A DNA stretch of 64,000 bases from Pseudomonas asgharzadehiana (GCF_019139815.1 NZ_CP077079.1:4216001-4280000); one strand, 5' to 3'; positions 48,402 to 59,622 are shown, counted from the stretch's first letter. The notes: generated from the letters alone by a model not told the origin. Made by a program: numbers and translations.

Positions 48402-49283
48402 TCAGCCGCCAAGTTCGCTGAAACCGGTAAGGAAATGTGGCCCGATAAAACGATCCGGCAGTTCGAACTCGTCGCGGTACTCCACATCGACCAGATACAG
48501 CCCGAACGGATGCGCCGTGACGCCACCCGTGCGGCGGATGCGGCTCTCGAGCACTTCCCTGGCCCACTCCACCGGACGCTCGCCGGTGCCGATGGTCATC
48601 AGCACGCCGGCAATGTTGCGCACCATATGGTGCAGGAACGCACCGGCACGGATGTCCAGCACAATCATCTTGCCGTGGCGACTCACCCGCAGGTGATGCA
48701 CCTCCTTGATCGGCGACTTGGCCTGGCACTGGCCGGCACGGAAGGCACTGAAATCATGCACGCCCACCAGATGCTGCGCGGCTTCGGCCATGCGCTCGGC
48801 GTCCAGCGGGCGGTGGTTCCAGGTAATTTCTTCGTTAAGGTGCGCCGGGCGGATCTGGTCGTTGTAGATCACATAGCGATAGCGCCGGGCAATCGCCTTG
48901 AAGCGTGCATGAAAATGCGCCGGCATGACCTTGGCCCAACTGACGCTCACGTCATGAGGCAGATTGATATTAGCGCCCATCACCCACGCCTTCATCGTGC
49001 GCTCGGCCTGGGTGTCAAAGTGCACCACTTGGCCACAGGCGTGTACCCCGGCGTCGGTACGCCCGGCGCACATCAGCGAGACCGGCGAATCGGCGACCTT
49101 GGACAGGGCCTTTTCCAGAGTTTCCTGTACGGTCGGCACGCCCGATGCCTGGCGCTGCCAGCCGCGATAGCGCGAACCTTTGTATTCCACGCCCAGGGCG
49201 ATGCGGTGAAAGCCTGCGGCCGCCATTTCGGCGGCCGCGTTATCTATATTTGCCAAGAATTGAGAGCCTGATGGGTTGCGCAA
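48402..49283 (-). CDS. truA: tRNA pseudouridine(38-40) synthase
   Basis: A 293-residue enzyme that isomerises uridines 38-40 in the anticodon arm. The catalytic Asp lies in SLMCAGRTDAGVHACGQVVHF (core AGRTDAGVHA, about residue 85). The start is uncertain: the frame opens with TTG at 49283, with another TTG at 49256 and the first ATG (MAAAGFHRIALG) at 49226; none has a strong ribosome binding site. Homology clearly begins at FHRIALGVEYKGS. It follows fimV by 70 bases. Confidence 0.95.
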   Translation of the reverse strand: MRNPSGSQFLANIDNAAAEMAAAGFHRIALGVEYKGSRYRGWQRQASGVPTVQETLEKALSKVADSPVSLMCAGRTDAGVHACGQVVHFDTQAERTMKAWVMGANINLPHDVSVSWAKVMPAHFHARFKAIARRYRYVIYNDQIRPAHLNEEITWNHRPLDAERMAEAAQHLVGVHDFSAFRAGQCQAKSPIKEVHHLRVSRHGKMIVLDIRAGAFLHHMVRNIAGVLMTIGTGERPVEWAREVLESRIRRTGGVTAHPFGLYLVDVEYRDEFELPDRFIGPHFLTGFSELGG

Positions 49284-49353
49284 AGGCGGCCATTATAAAG
49301 ACGGCGCAAGGGTGGCGGGCGATTTTGTTATGGAGTGCCCCCTCCCACAACCG

Positions 49354-51885
49354 TCAGATTCTGCCGAGCATTTCCTTGGCTTCGCCGCGCTGGGACTCAT
49401 CGCCCTCAGTCAGCACTTCGGCCAGGATGTCTTTCGCGCCATCTGCATCGCCCATATCGATATAGGCCTGGGCCAGGTCCAGCTTGGTGGCAACCTCATT
49501 GGCGCCGGAGAGGAAGTCGAACTCCGGCTCATCATCACCCAGTGCAGCGTCTTCGGCCGTGAAGGACGGCCCGATAGGAGGATGCTCAAGGCTCTGGGAC
49601 AGGCGGTCCAGCTCGGCGTTGACATCATCCAGTTCGGACGCGAAGGCATCGGGCTTGGCATCGGCTTGAGGCTCGTCCGCCAGTGACAGGTCGAAATCTT
49701 CCGGCAGATCGAAATCATCCAGCGCTGCGGGGGTGAGGGTCGGCGGCTCCACGGCCGGGACGTCCTTCATCTGCTCTTCCAAGCCCGAAAGGAAGTCATC
49801 ATCGGACAGGGTCGAAGCCGGCCCATCCACTTGCAGATCCAAGTCGAAGTCCGACAATTCGTTGGCTGCGGTTTGCTGTTGCAGCACCGATTCAAAACTC
49901 AACACATCATCCGGATCGGCCGGCGACGCTGCTTCAAGGTCGTCCAGGCTCAGATCAAAATCGGTGTCGGCCGCTTCAGGTTCAGGCGCCGCAGCTGCCG
50001 GTTTGTCCTCCAGCAACTCCTTGACGTACTGAGCATCCAGCGCCGCAGCAGCTACCGCAGCACTGACGCCTGCCGCCACGACGGCCATCGCTGGGAAGCG
50101 CGACTTGAGCTGCTCGACCTGGGCATGGTTTTCACCATTGGCCACCAACTGACGCTCCTGGGTCACGAAGCCGTCTTTGTCGCTTTGCAGGCCGTAGACT
50201 TCCATCAGCTTCAAACGCAGGTCGCTGCGCTTGGGCTCCTGCTTGATCGCCTGCTCCAGCACATCGGCGGCCTGGTTCAGATGACCACGGTCGATATGGG
50301 ACTGGGCTTGCGCCAGCGCATCGTTGGAGTTGACCGGCGCCACGGCGACGGCCAGCGGCGCGAGCACGGAAGCAACCGTTGGCACCACGGCTGCCGGCGG
50401 CACTGGCGCCGGGACGGGCGCGGCCGTCAGCTTGACGTTCGGCGGCGGCGTTTCCAGGCCTTCAAAACTGTCCGATGGCAGGTCCTGCTCGATGTTCGAG
50501 CTGAACAGAGGCTCTTCAGCCAGGGCCCGCGCCATGCGCAGGTGCTTTTCCTCTTCACGGCGGGCGTTGCGATGGCGCGCCCACAGCAGCAGGAGCAACA
50601 GCACCACCAGCCCCGCCGCGCCGCCGATAACGCCCAGCACAACCGGGTTGGTCAGCAGCTCGTTGAATTTGCCTTCGGCGGTGTCAGCCGCAGCGACTGG
50701 CTTGACCGGCTCGGGCGCGGGCGTCGGCGCCGCGACGGGGGCCGCTGGGGCCGCCACGGGCGCGGCAGGCTCAGTGGCCAAATGTGCGGGCATTACCGCC
50801 GTCGGTTGCGCGGCCGGCTCGACTTTTTCCGCCTGCAGACGGGCCAATTGATCGTTCTTCAGTTGAATCAGCTTTTGCAGCTTATCCAACTGGCTTTGCA
50901 AATCGGCCGCGCGGCTTTTCAGCTCTTCGTTGTCGCGGCGAGTCGTGTCCAGTTGCTCCTGGGTCATCGCCAGTTTGTCGCTCAGGGCCTGACTGTCACC
51001 GGCCTTGCCTTTGCCACCCTTCTTGGCCGCTTCGGCCGAAACCAGGCTCAAATTGTCCTTGGCATTGGTGGTAGACGGTGCGTTGCCCGCCTGGGTGCGC
51101 TTGGTGGCGTCCAGTTGCTGTTTGCCGGCGGCCTGGTTATTGGCCGAGCGCCGGCCCTGGCGCCACGCATCGTTCTGCGCACGCACTTCGGCGATCGCCT
51201 GGGGTTGCGGCAGCGCCGTGCTTTGCACCGTGTCCGGCAGGCGCAGCACCTGGCCGGTTTTAAGGCGATTGATATTGCCGCCGACAAAGGCGCCAGGGTT
51301 CAACGCCTGGATGGCCAGCATGGTCTGCTGCACCGAGCCGCCGTTGCGGTATTTCTCGGCAATTTCCCACAGGGTGTCGCGGGAGGTGGTGGTGTGTTGG
51401 GCCGAGGTGCTGGCGGCGGGCGCGCTGCTGGCAGGCGCACTCAAGCGCGGCGCGGCGGCCTTGGCCACCGGTGCGGGTTGGTCGAATTTGGCCGGGTCGA
51501 GCAATACGCTGTAGTCGCGCATCAGGCGGCCGTTGGGCCATTGCACCTGCAGCAGAAAGCGCACATAGGAATCAGGCAGCGGCTTGCTGGAGGTGACACG
51601 CACCACGCTGCGACCATTGGGGTTGATCACCGGGGTAAACGTCAGGTCATTGAGAAACGCCTGGCGATCCACGCCCGCATCCACAAACGCCTGGGATGAA
51701 GCCAGGCTCGGGGTGATCTCGGCCGCCGTGAGGCCACCGACATCCAGCAATTCGATTTCCACCGACAGGGGCTGGTTCAACTTCGACTTGAGGGTCATTT
51801 CCCCGAGCTGCAGCGCCTGCGCCATACCGGAGGACAGCGCCGAGGCGGCCGCTATTGCTAACACCAGTTTGCGAACTTGAACCAT
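49354..51885 (-). CDS. fimV: FimV/HubP-type polar peptidoglycan-binding protein
   Basis: An 843-residue inner-membrane protein needed for type IV pilus function and polar organisation. Domains in order: signal peptide (1-25), FimV N-terminal domain (about 26-140), LysM (about 160-225, with SRDTLWEIAEKYRNGGSVQQ), coiled coil (about 310-360), Pro/Ala linker, a TM (about 415-440, GVIGGAAGLVVLLLLLLW), acidic repeats, and the C-terminal FimV helical domain (LDLAQAYIDMGDADGAKDIL). The start at 51885 (MVQVRKLVLA) is chosen for the signal peptide; the frame extends to 51945. Confidence 0.94.
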   Translation of the reverse strand: MVQVRKLVLAIAAASALSSGMAQALQLGEMTLKSKLNQPLSVEIELLDVGGLTAAEITPSLASSQAFVDAGVDRQAFLNDLTFTPVINPNGRSVVRVTSSKPLPDSYVRFLLQVQWPNGRLMRDYSVLLDPAKFDQPAPVAKAAAPRLSAPASSAPAASTSAQHTTTSRDTLWEIAEKYRNGGSVQQTMLAIQALNPGAFVGGNINRLKTGQVLRLPDTVQSTALPQPQAIAEVRAQNDAWRQGRRSANNQAAGKQQLDATKRTQAGNAPSTTNAKDNLSLVSAEAAKKGGKGKAGDSQALSDKLAMTQEQLDTTRRDNEELKSRAADLQSQLDKLQKLIQLKNDQLARLQAEKVEPAAQPTAVMPAHLATEPAAPVAAPAAPVAAPTPAPEPVKPVAAADTAEGKFNELLTNPVVLGVIGGAAGLVVLLLLLLWARHRNARREEEKHLRMARALAEEPLFSSNIEQDLPSDSFEGLETPPPNVKLTAAPVPAPVPPAAVVPTVASVLAPLAVAVAPVNSNDALAQAQSHIDRGHLNQAADVLEQAIKQEPKRSDLRLKLMEVYGLQSDKDGFVTQERQLVANGENHAQVEQLKSRFPAMAVVAAGVSAAVAAAALDAQYVKELLEDKPAAAAPEPEAADTDFDLSLDDLEAASPADPDDVLSFESVLQQQTAANELSDFDLDLQVDGPASTLSDDDFLSGLEEQMKDVPAVEPPTLTPAALDDFDLPEDFDLSLADEPQADAKPDAFASELDDVNAELDRLSQSLEHPPIGPSFTAEDAALGDDEPEFDFLSGANEVATKLDLAQAYIDMGDADGAKDILAEVLTEGDESQRGEAKEMLGRI

Positions 51886-52048
51886 AGCCTCATCCTTTGT
51901 CTGAACACTCCCCGGCCTGCGAGAAGGTTGGTAACCGCTTGCCATAAGGCATGGCGAGCCGATAGGTCACCGACACGCAACTGTTCCTGCTTGGGGCCAA
52001 GCATAGCGCCTGGTTAGAATCAATCTACAAATTGCCGCCAAGTATCTT

Positions 52049-53059
52049 TTACACAAGGCCTTTTATCAACAACTGCGCCAGTTGCACCGCGTTAAGGGCT
52101 GCGCCTTTACGTACGTTATCTGACGTCAACCACAAATTTAGTTCCGCAGGGTCATCCACGCCGGTGCGAACGCGGCCCACATAGACCACATCCTGCCCCA
52201 CGGCATCGCCCACGGCAGTGGGGTAATCCCCCTCCTCTACCAGCTCTATGCCTGGTGCGGTGCCGAGCACGCGGTTGACCGCCGCCAGGTCGACCGGCGC
52301 GCCCAACTGCAACGACACAGTCAGGCTATCGCCAAAAAACACCGGGGCTTGAACGCAAGTTGCGGAAATCTTTAGCAAAGGTAATTCCAGCACTGCACGA
52401 AGTTCGTGTACGAGACGCTTCTCCAGGGCGGTATGACCTTGAGCATCTGGCGTGCCGACTTGTGCCAGCAGGTTGAAGGCCATCTGCCGATCAAAGAACT
52501 TCGGCTCCAGCGGGCGTACGTTCAGCAGTTCCGCCGTCTGACGGGCCAACTCACTGACCGCCTCACGGCCTTGGGCCGACACCGCCAGGTTGGCGGTAAC
52601 GCTGACGCGCTGGATATCCAGCACCGCGCGCAACGGCGCCAGCACCACGGCCAGGTTGGTGGCGGACGGGCTCGGGCTGCCAAGCTGGAAGGGTTTTTTC
52701 AGGCTGCCCAGAACGTGTGCATTGGCTTCGGGCACCACCTGGGGCGCTTGGTCGACGGGCAAGGCACCCGACAAATCGATCACCGCACACCCTGCCGCCG
52801 TGGCGCGCGGTGCAAAGCTCAGGGTTACCGCAGGGCCAGCGGCGAAAAACGCCAGTTGCGCCTTGCTGAAGTCGAACTCGTCGACTTCCTTGACCCGCAC
52901 GTTCTTGCCACGAAACGGGACCGATGCACCGGCGGAGTTACTGCCCGCCAGCAAGTACAAGGTGCCCACCGGGAAATTCAGCTCTTCGAGAATCTGCACC
53001 AGGGTTTCGCCAACGGTGCCGGTGGCGCCGATTACGGCAATTTCAAAGGTCTGGGTCAT
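52049..53059 (-). CDS. usg: USG-1, aspartate-semialdehyde dehydrogenase homologue lacking the catalytic Cys
   Basis: A 336-residue protein homologous throughout to aspartate-semialdehyde dehydrogenase, with the NADP motif AVIGATGTVGETLVQILEE (about residues 7-25). At the site of the family's catalytic NC-S/T the sequence reads GSPSPSATNLAVVLAPL (about 134-150), so the nucleophilic Cys is replaced and the enzyme reaction should be impossible. The authentic asd lies just upstream. Its role is unknown. The start at 53059 (MTQTFEIAVI) is set by homology; the frame extends to 53077. Confidence 0.93.
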   Translation of the reverse strand: MTQTFEIAVIGATGTVGETLVQILEELNFPVGTLYLLAGSNSAGASVPFRGKNVRVKEVDEFDFSKAQLAFFAAGPAVTLSFAPRATAAGCAVIDLSGALPVDQAPQVVPEANAHVLGSLKKPFQLGSPSPSATNLAVVLAPLRAVLDIQRVSVTANLAVSAQGREAVSELARQTAELLNVRPLEPKFFDRQMAFNLLAQVGTPDAQGHTALEKRLVHELRAVLELPLLKISATCVQAPVFFGDSLTVSLQLGAPVDLAAVNRVLGTAPGIELVEEGDYPTAVGDAVGQDVVYVGRVRTGVDDPAELNLWLTSDNVRKGAALNAVQLAQLLIKGLV

Positions 53060-53148
53060 GGGGGCTGCCTCGGGCATTGCGGGGGAGCGGCACTTTACCG
53101 GGTGGCAGGGGGTGAGGCAATTAGCCTGGGGGTTGTGGTGTGGCTGAT

Positions 53149-53223
53149 GGCCTCATCGGGAGCAAGCCCCTCCCACATTTTGTTCTGCGCAGTGTGCGAG
53201 GGGGCTTGCTCCCGATGAGGCCC
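53149..53223. repeat. REPIN between usg and asd
   Basis: Inverted REP arms GGCCTCATCGGGAGCAAGCC... and its complement (53150-53176 and 53194-53222 approximately) flank a short spacer. One arm has a four-C run where the other has five G, so the arms are slightly different in length. Confidence 0.85.
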
Positions 53224-53235
53224 GAAAGCCCATTA

Positions 53236-53272
53236 AAAAACCCCGCGCCTGTCACCAGAGCGCGGGGTTTTT
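53236..53272. terminator. Terminator downstream of asd
   Basis: AAACCCCGCGC and GCGCGGGGTTT form an 11-base stem flanked by A-run and T-run, 18 bases after the asd stop. It should end the leuCDB-asd transcript and can work in both directions. Confidence 0.9.
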
Positions 53273-53289
53273 AAACAGCCTACAAGCAA

Positions 53290-54402
53290 TCAACGCTCCA
53301 GCAAAATCCGCAGCATACGGCGCAGCGGTTCAGCCGCGCCCCACAGCAGCTGGTCGCCCACGGTGAACGCGCCGAGGAACTGGCTGCCCATATTCAGCTT
53401 GCGCAGGCGGCCCACCGGTACATTCAGAGTGCCGGTGACCTTGGTCGGGCTCAACTCCTGCATGCTGATATCGCGGTTGTTCGGCACCAGCTTGACCCAT
53501 GGGTTGTGCTGGCTGATCAGCCCTTCGATATCGGCGATCGGCACATCTTTGTTCAACTTGATGGTCAGCGCCTGGCTGTGGCAACGCATGGCGCCGATAC
53601 GCACGCAAATGCCGTCAACCGGGATCGGGCTCTTGAAGCGACCGAGGATCTTGTTGGTCTCGGCCTGGGCCTTCCACTCTTCACGGCTCTGGCCGTTGGG
53701 CAGTTCCTTGTCGATCCACGGGATCAGGCTACCGGCCAATGGCACACCGAAGTTCTCGGTCGGGTAGGCATCGCTGCGCATGGCTTCGGCCACGCGGCGA
53801 TCAATGTCGAGGATCGCGCTGGCCGGGTCGGCCAGTTGATCGGCGACAGCGGCGTGGGTCGCGCCCATCTGCTTGATCAGTTCGCGCATGTTCTGCGCGC
53901 CGGCGCCGGACGCCGCCTGATAGGTCATGGCGCTCATCCACTCCACCAGGCCAGCCTCGAACAGACCACCCAGGCCCATCAGCATCAGGCTGACGGTGCA
54001 GTTGCCGCCCACGTAGTTCTTGGTGCCGGCGTCCAGTTGCTGGTCGATGACCTTGCGGTTGACCGGGTCGAGGATGATCACCGCATCGTCCTGCATGCGC
54101 AGGCTCGACGCGGCGTCGATCCAATAACCCTGCCAGCCGGCTTCGCGCAGCTTGGGGAAGACTTCGCTGGTGTAGTCGCCGCCCTGGCAGGTCAGGATCA
54201 CGTCGAGGGTTTTGAGCTCGTCAATGCTGTAGGCGTCCTTGAGCGGGGCAATATCCTTGCCCACGGACGGCCCTTGGCCACCCACGTTCGATGTGGTGAA
54301 AAACACCGGCTCAATAAGATCGAAATCCTGCTCTTCCAGCATCCGCTGCATGAGCACGGAACCGACCATACCGCGCCAACCGATCAGACCTACACGTTTC
54401 AT
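53290..54402 (-). CDS. asd: Aspartate-semialdehyde dehydrogenase
   Basis: A 370-residue enzyme of the long gamma-proteobacterial type that reduces aspartyl phosphate to the semialdehyde for lysine, threonine, methionine and diaminopimelate. The NADP motif [17 protein letters not shown] is at about residues 5-21 and the catalytic Cys is in [15 protein letters not shown] (about 135). The His-containing [13 protein letters not shown] segment is at about 267. It follows leuB by 64 bases. Confidence 0.97.
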   Translation of the reverse strand: MKRVGLIGWRGMVGSVLMQRMLEEQDFDLIEPVFFTTSNVGGQGPSVGKDIAPLKDAYSIDELKTLDVILTCQGGDYTSEVFPKLREAGWQGYWIDAASSLRMQDDAVIILDPVNRKVIDQQLDAGTKNYVGGNCTVSLMLMGLGGLFEAGLVEWMSAMTYQAASGAGAQNMRELIKQMGATHAAVADQLADPASAILDIDRRVAEAMRSDAYPTENFGVPLAGSLIPWIDKELPNGQSREEWKAQAETNKILGRFKSPIPVDGICVRIGAMRCHSQALTIKLNKDVPIADIEGLISQHNPWVKLVPNNRDISMQELSPTKVTGTLNVPVGRLRKLNMGSQFLGAFTVGDQLLWGAAEPLRRMLRILLER

Positions 54403-54466
54403 CGCAACTACACCTTGTTAAAAAGTGGGCCGCCTGGCGGCAATAACTGCCAGCGGGCCCGAGAGA

Positions 54467-55549
<1,083 letters not shown>

Positions 55550-55602
55550 GCGTTCCTCATTTCATCAAGCAACCCGCCCGTGGGCAGGTCGGGAAAAATC
55601 AA

Positions 55603-56367
55603 TCAGCGTTCAGCGAAGACCACCAGCACGTCGGTGCTGAAGGTGCCGTCGGCTTGAATCTCATAGTAATCGCGTACTTCCTGGCCCATCGCCTGCTGCA
55701 ACTGCAGGATCGCGACGCGCAAGGCTTGGGGCGTGCGCATGCGTTCGACCCAGGAGGTGTATTCCAGGCGCAGGCGCTGGCGACTGCTGTTGCGTACATG
55801 CAAACCGGCTTCGCTGAGCTGGCGCATCCACTCGGCGGCGGAGTAATCGCGCACGTGGCTGGTGTCGCGCAGCACTTCGACGGTTTGCAGGTAAGTGTCC
55901 AACAGCGGGCTGCCCGGTGACAAGACGTCGACAAACGCCGCCACACCGCCCGGCTTGAGCACGCGGCGCACTTCGCGCAGGGCCAGGCCAAGATCGCTCC
56001 AGTGGTGAGCCGAGTAGCGGCTGAACACGAAGTCAAACTCGCCATCGGCAAATGGCAGGCGTTCGGCGGCGCCCTGTACGGTGCTGATGTTGGTGAAGCC
56101 GCGATCTTGCGCAGCGCCAGCCACTACATCGAGCATCTGCTGGGACAGGTCATAGGCCACCACGTCTTTAACCAACGGCGCCACGTGGAAGCTGACATGC
56201 CCGGCGCCGCAGCCCAGATCCAGTAGCCGTGCACCGCCCTGCCCGGCCAGCTCGGCCTGCAGCAGCGCGAACTCGGTGCCTTGGGCGTGCACGGCACTGC
56301 TCAGGTAGGCCGCAGCCTGTTCGCCGAATTGTTTTTGCACGACTTGGGTATGGGCGGTGGTGGTCAT
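55603..56367 (-). CDS. Class I SAM-dependent methyltransferase (UbiE/COQ5-like)
   Basis: A 254-residue methyltransferase. The SAM-binding motif I is LLDLGCGAGHVSFHVA (about residues 48-63), with motif II QGAAERLPFADGEFDFVFSR (about 95-114) and motif III LREVRRVLKPGGVAAFVD. It is of the general UbiE type; substrate unknown. The start at 56367 (MTTTAHTQVV) follows AAGGAAAG. Its position inside the leuD-leuB interval is conserved in Pseudomonas as far as I recall, but it has no known role in leucine synthesis. Confidence 0.92.
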   Translation of the reverse strand: MTTTAHTQVVQKQFGEQAAAYLSSAVHAQGTEFALLQAELAGQGGARLLDLGCGAGHVSFHVAPLVKDVVAYDLSQQMLDVVAGAAQDRGFTNISTVQGAAERLPFADGEFDFVFSRYSAHHWSDLGLALREVRRVLKPGGVAAFVDVLSPGSPLLDTYLQTVEVLRDTSHVRDYSAAEWMRQLSEAGLHVRNSSRQRLRLEYTSWVERMRTPQALRVAILQLQQAMGQEVRDYYEIQADGTFSTDVLVVFAER

Positions 56368-56401
56368 GGTGGCTTTCCTTGGGTGGTGTGTTGTTAACAC
56401 T

Positions 56402-56500
56402 GGCCATATCGGGGGCAAGCCCCCTCCCACCTTTGACTGCATTCACAGATCAAAATGTGGGAGGGGCGGTGCGACGATTCGACTTGCTCCCGATGGCGGC
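56402..56500. repeat. Degenerate REPIN with an insertion in one arm
   Basis: Left arm: ATATCGGGGGCAAGCCCCCTCCCACC from 56406. Right arm: TGTGGGAGGGG, then about 17 unmatched bases (GGTGCGACGATTCGACT), then TGCTCCCGATGGC to about 56497. The pair is inverted but the right arm is interrupted or belongs to a variant REP class. Confidence 0.75.
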
Positions 56501-56518
56501 AGTCCTGCCTACAGCAAA

Positions 56519-57163
56519 TCAGGCGTCGCGAAACAACCAAGGCTGGCTAGCCCGGTGTTTGGCTTCAAACGCGGCAATCGCCTCGCCGTCCTGCAAGGTC
56601 AGGCCAATATCATCCAGGCCGTTGATCAGGCAGTGTTTGCGGAAGGCGTCCACTTCAAAGTGATACACCTTGCCATCCGGACGGGTCACGGTTTGCGCGG
56701 CCAGGTCGACGGTCAATTGGTAGCCCACATCGGCTTCCACCTGCTTGAACAGTTCGTCGACTTCTGCGTCGGTCAAGATGATCGGCAACAGGCCGTTCTT
56801 GAAGCTGTTATTGAAGAAAATGTCGGCGTAGCTCGGCGCGATGATGCTGCGAAAGCCATATTCTTCCAGGGCCCACGGCGCGTGTTCACGGCTGGAGCCG
56901 CAACCGAAGTTTTCCCGGGCCAGCAATACACTGGCACCCTGGTAACGCTCGGCGTTGAGCACAAAGTCCTTGTTCAACGGGCGCTTGGAGTTGTCCTGGT
57001 AGGCGTAGCCCACATCCAGGTAGCGCCATTCGTCGAACAGGTTAGGGCCGAAACCGGTGCGCTTGATCGACTTCAAGAACTGCTTGGGGATGATCTGGTC
57101 GGTGTCCACGTTGGCACGGTCCAACGGCGCGACAAGACCTGTGTGTTGGGTAAAAGCTCTCAT
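56519..57163 (-). CDS. leuD: 3-isopropylmalate dehydratase small subunit
   Basis: A 214-residue subunit of the isomerase that converts 2- to 3-isopropylmalate. It has the swivelling-domain features [20 protein letters not shown] (about residues 15-34) and [16 protein letters not shown] (about 80-95). It begins ten bases after the leuC stop. Confidence 0.97.
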   Translation of the reverse strand: MRAFTQHTGLVAPLDRANVDTDQIIPKQFLKSIKRTGFGPNLFDEWRYLDVGYAYQDNSKRPLNKDFVLNAERYQGASVLLARENFGCGSSREHAPWALEEYGFRSIIAPSYADIFFNNSFKNGLLPIILTDAEVDELFKQVEADVGYQLTVDLAAQTVTRPDGKVYHFEVDAFRKHCLINGLDDIGLTLQDGEAIAAFEAKHRASQPWLFRDA

Positions 57164-57173
57164 CGGGTATTCC

Positions 57174-58592
57174 TCAGATCAATTCGCGAACGTCGATGAA
57201 ACGACCGTTGACGGCAGCCGCGGCGGCCATGGCCGGGCTGACCAGGTGGGTACGCCCGCCGGCGCCCTGACGCCCTTCGAAGTTACGGTTGGAGGTGGAC
57301 GCGCAATGCTCGCCCGACTCCAGCCGGTCCGGGTTCATCGCCAGGCACATCGAACAGCCCGGCTCGCGCCACTCAAAACCGGCTTCCAGGAAGATTTTGT
57401 CCAGGCCTTCGGCTTCGGCTTGCGCTTTGACCAGGCCCGAGCCCGGCACCACGATGGCTTGCTTGATGGTCGAGGCGACCTTGCGGCCCTTGGCGATCAC
57501 CGCCGCAGCGCGCAGGTCTTCGATCCGCGAGTTGGTGCAGGAGCCGATGAATACGCGGTCCAACTGGATGTCGGTGATCGCCTGGTTGGCTTTCAACCCC
57601 ATGTATTTCAAGGCGCGCTCGATGGAACCGCGCTTGACCAGGTCGGCCTCTTTGGCCGGGTCCGGCACGTTCTGGTCAACGGCCAAGACCATTTCCGGCG
57701 AAGTGCCCCAGCTGACTTGCGGCTTGATCTGCGCGGCGTCGAGCTCAACCACGGTGTCGAACACCGCGTCGGCGTCCGACACCAGGTCTTTCCAGGCTTC
57801 GACCGCGGCGTCCCAATCGGCGCCGCTTGGCGCGAACGGACGACCTTTGACGTATTCAACGGTCTTCTCATCCGCCGCCACCATGCCCACACGGGCACCG
57901 GCTTCGATGGACATGTTGCAAATGGTCATGCGGCCTTCGATGGACAGGTCGCGGATCGCACTGCCGGCGAATTCAATGGCGTGGCCATTACCGCCGGCGG
58001 TGCCAATCTTGCCGATCACGGCGAGCACGATGTCCTTGGCGGTGACGCCGAACGGCAAGGTGCCTTCGACACGCACCAGCATGTTCTTCATCTTTTTGGC
58101 GACCAGGCACTGGGTGGCGAACACATGCTCCACCTCGGACGTACCGATGCCATGGGCCAAGGCGCCAAAGGCCCCGTGGGTGGAGGTGTGCGAGTCGCCG
58201 CAAACCACGGTCATGCCCGGCAACGTGGCGCCCTGCTCCGGGCCGATGACGTGGACGATGCCTTGACGCACGTCATTCATCTTGAATTCGGTGATGCCAT
58301 ATTCGTCGCAGTAGTCATCCAGGGTCTGTACCTGCAGACGCGATACCTGGTCGGCAATCGCTTCGATGCCGCCCTTGCGCTCCGGGGTGGTCGGTACGTT
58401 GTGGTCCGGGGTGGCGATGATCGAGTCGACACGCCAAGGCTTGCGCCCTGCCAGTCGCAGGCCTTCGAACGCTTGGGGCGAGGTCACTTCATGGATGATG
58501 TGACGGTCGATGTAGATCAGCGACGACCCATCATCGCGCCGTTTCACTTCATGGGAATCCCAAAGCTTGTCGTAAAGCGTTTTGCCGGCCAT
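57174..58592 (-). CDS. leuC: 3-isopropylmalate dehydratase large subunit
   Basis: A 472-residue aconitase-family subunit holding the 4Fe-4S cluster. The cluster cysteines are in [16 protein letters not shown] (about residue 350) and [11 protein letters not shown] (about 410-418). [20 protein letters not shown] (about 130-149) is typical. It is the first gene of the leu operon and is transcribed away from the LysR gene, 139 bases apart. Confidence 0.98.
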   Translation of the reverse strand: MAGKTLYDKLWDSHEVKRRDDGSSLIYIDRHIIHEVTSPQAFEGLRLAGRKPWRVDSIIATPDHNVPTTPERKGGIEAIADQVSRLQVQTLDDYCDEYGITEFKMNDVRQGIVHVIGPEQGATLPGMTVVCGDSHTSTHGAFGALAHGIGTSEVEHVFATQCLVAKKMKNMLVRVEGTLPFGVTAKDIVLAVIGKIGTAGGNGHAIEFAGSAIRDLSIEGRMTICNMSIEAGARVGMVAADEKTVEYVKGRPFAPSGADWDAAVEAWKDLVSDADAVFDTVVELDAAQIKPQVSWGTSPEMVLAVDQNVPDPAKEADLVKRGSIERALKYMGLKANQAITDIQLDRVFIGSCTNSRIEDLRAAAVIAKGRKVASTIKQAIVVPGSGLVKAQAEAEGLDKIFLEAGFEWREPGCSMCLAMNPDRLESGEHCASTSNRNFEGRQGAGGRTHLVSPAMAAAAAVNGRFIDVRELI

Positions 58593-58731
58593 CAGTCGGT
58601 CCTCATCAGCGGTATTTCATGCGCCGGGCTTTTCAATAACCCTTTGGCTTGTGAGGCTGATGGTATGGCGCTACATTAAATAACTCAAATTCATATTTTT
58701 TATGCTTTGGATTACCAACTGGAATAGCACC
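58593..58731. promoter_or_regulatory. Divergent leuC / LysR promoter region
   Basis: This 139-base gap lies between the divergent leuC and LysR genes. Near 58690-58704 there is the AT-rich imperfect palindrome CATATTTTTTATG, a reasonable LysR-type contact site. Promoter boxes are not clear enough to place. Confidence 0.45.
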
Positions 58732-59622
58732 ATGGACCTGGCCAACCTGAATGCCTTTATTGCCATCGCCGAGACCGGCAGCTTCTCCGGCGCGGGCGAA
58801 CGCCTGCACCTGACCCAACCGGCCATCAGCAAGCGCATCGCCGGCCTGGAGCAACAACTGAAGGTGCGCCTGTTCGATCGTTTGGGCCGTGAAGTGGGTT
58901 TGACCGAAGCCGGGCGGGCCCTGCTGCCGCGCGCTTATCAGATTCTGAATGTGCTGGACGACACCCGCCGCGCCCTTACCAACCTCACCGGTGAAGTCAG
59001 TGGCCGCCTGACTTTGGCCACCAGTCACCATATCGGCCTGCACCGCCTGCCACCCGTGCTGCGCACCTTTACCCGGGAATACCCGAACGTGGCGCTGGAT
59101 ATTCAGTTTCTCGATTCGGAAGTGGCCTACGAAGAAATCCTCCACGGCCGCGCCGAAGTGGCCGTCATCACCCTGGCGCCCGAACCGCACAACCTGGTGC
59201 GCGCCACGCCGGTATGGGACGACCCCCTGGACTTTGTAGTCGCGCCGGAGCACAGCCTGATCAGCAACGGCGCTATCAGCCTGGCCGATATTGCCGGCCA
59301 TCCGGCGGTTTTCCCTGGCGGCAACACCTTTACCCATCATATTGTCAGCCGGTTGTTCGAAGCCCAGGGCCTGACGCCGAATATCGCAATGAGCACTAAC
59401 TACCTGGAAACGATCAAGATGATGGTGTCGATCGGCCTGGCCTGGAGCGTTTTACCGCGCACCATGCTCGATGATCAGGTGGCAAGTATCGCTTTGCCGG
59501 GCATACAGCTCAGTCGCCAGCTAGGCTATATCGTGCACACCGAAAGGACGCTGTCGAACGCTGCGCGGGCTTTTATGAGCCTGTTGGATGCACAGGTGGA
59601 TTTGCCAGGGATACCGGCATGA
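58732..59622 (+). CDS. LysR-family regulator, probable leu operon activator
   Basis: A 296-residue LysR-type regulator. The N-terminal HTH (about residues 1-60: MDLANLNAFIAIAETGSFSG, TQPAISKRIAGLEQQL) is followed by an effector-binding domain (about 90-290). Divergent placement next to leuC makes leucine-pathway control by a metabolite such as isopropylmalate likely by analogy with other LysR/leu pairs; this is inference. The start at 58732 is chosen by homology; the frame extends to 58702. Confidence 0.9.
   Translation: MDLANLNAFIAIAETGSFSGAGERLHLTQPAISKRIAGLEQQLKVRLFDRLGREVGLTEAGRALLPRAYQILNVLDDTRRALTNLTGEVSGRLTLATSHHIGLHRLPPVLRTFTREYPNVALDIQFLDSEVAYEEILHGRAEVAVITLAPEPHNLVRATPVWDDPLDFVVAPEHSLISNGAISLADIAGHPAVFPGGNTFTHHIVSRLFEAQGLTPNIAMSTNYLETIKMMVSIGLAWSVLPRTMLDDQVASIALPGIQLSRQLGYIVHTERTLSNAARAFMSLLDAQVDLPGIPA

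Noticed and set aside
49325..49350. CCCCCTCCCACAA segment before fimV stop as a further REP element
   Set aside because: Only part of one REP arm is present, without the inverted partner or hairpin.
49831..51699. A 622-codon open frame opposite fimV
   Set aside because: Antisense shadow of the repetitive, GC-rich fimV sequence; low-complexity translation without any domain.
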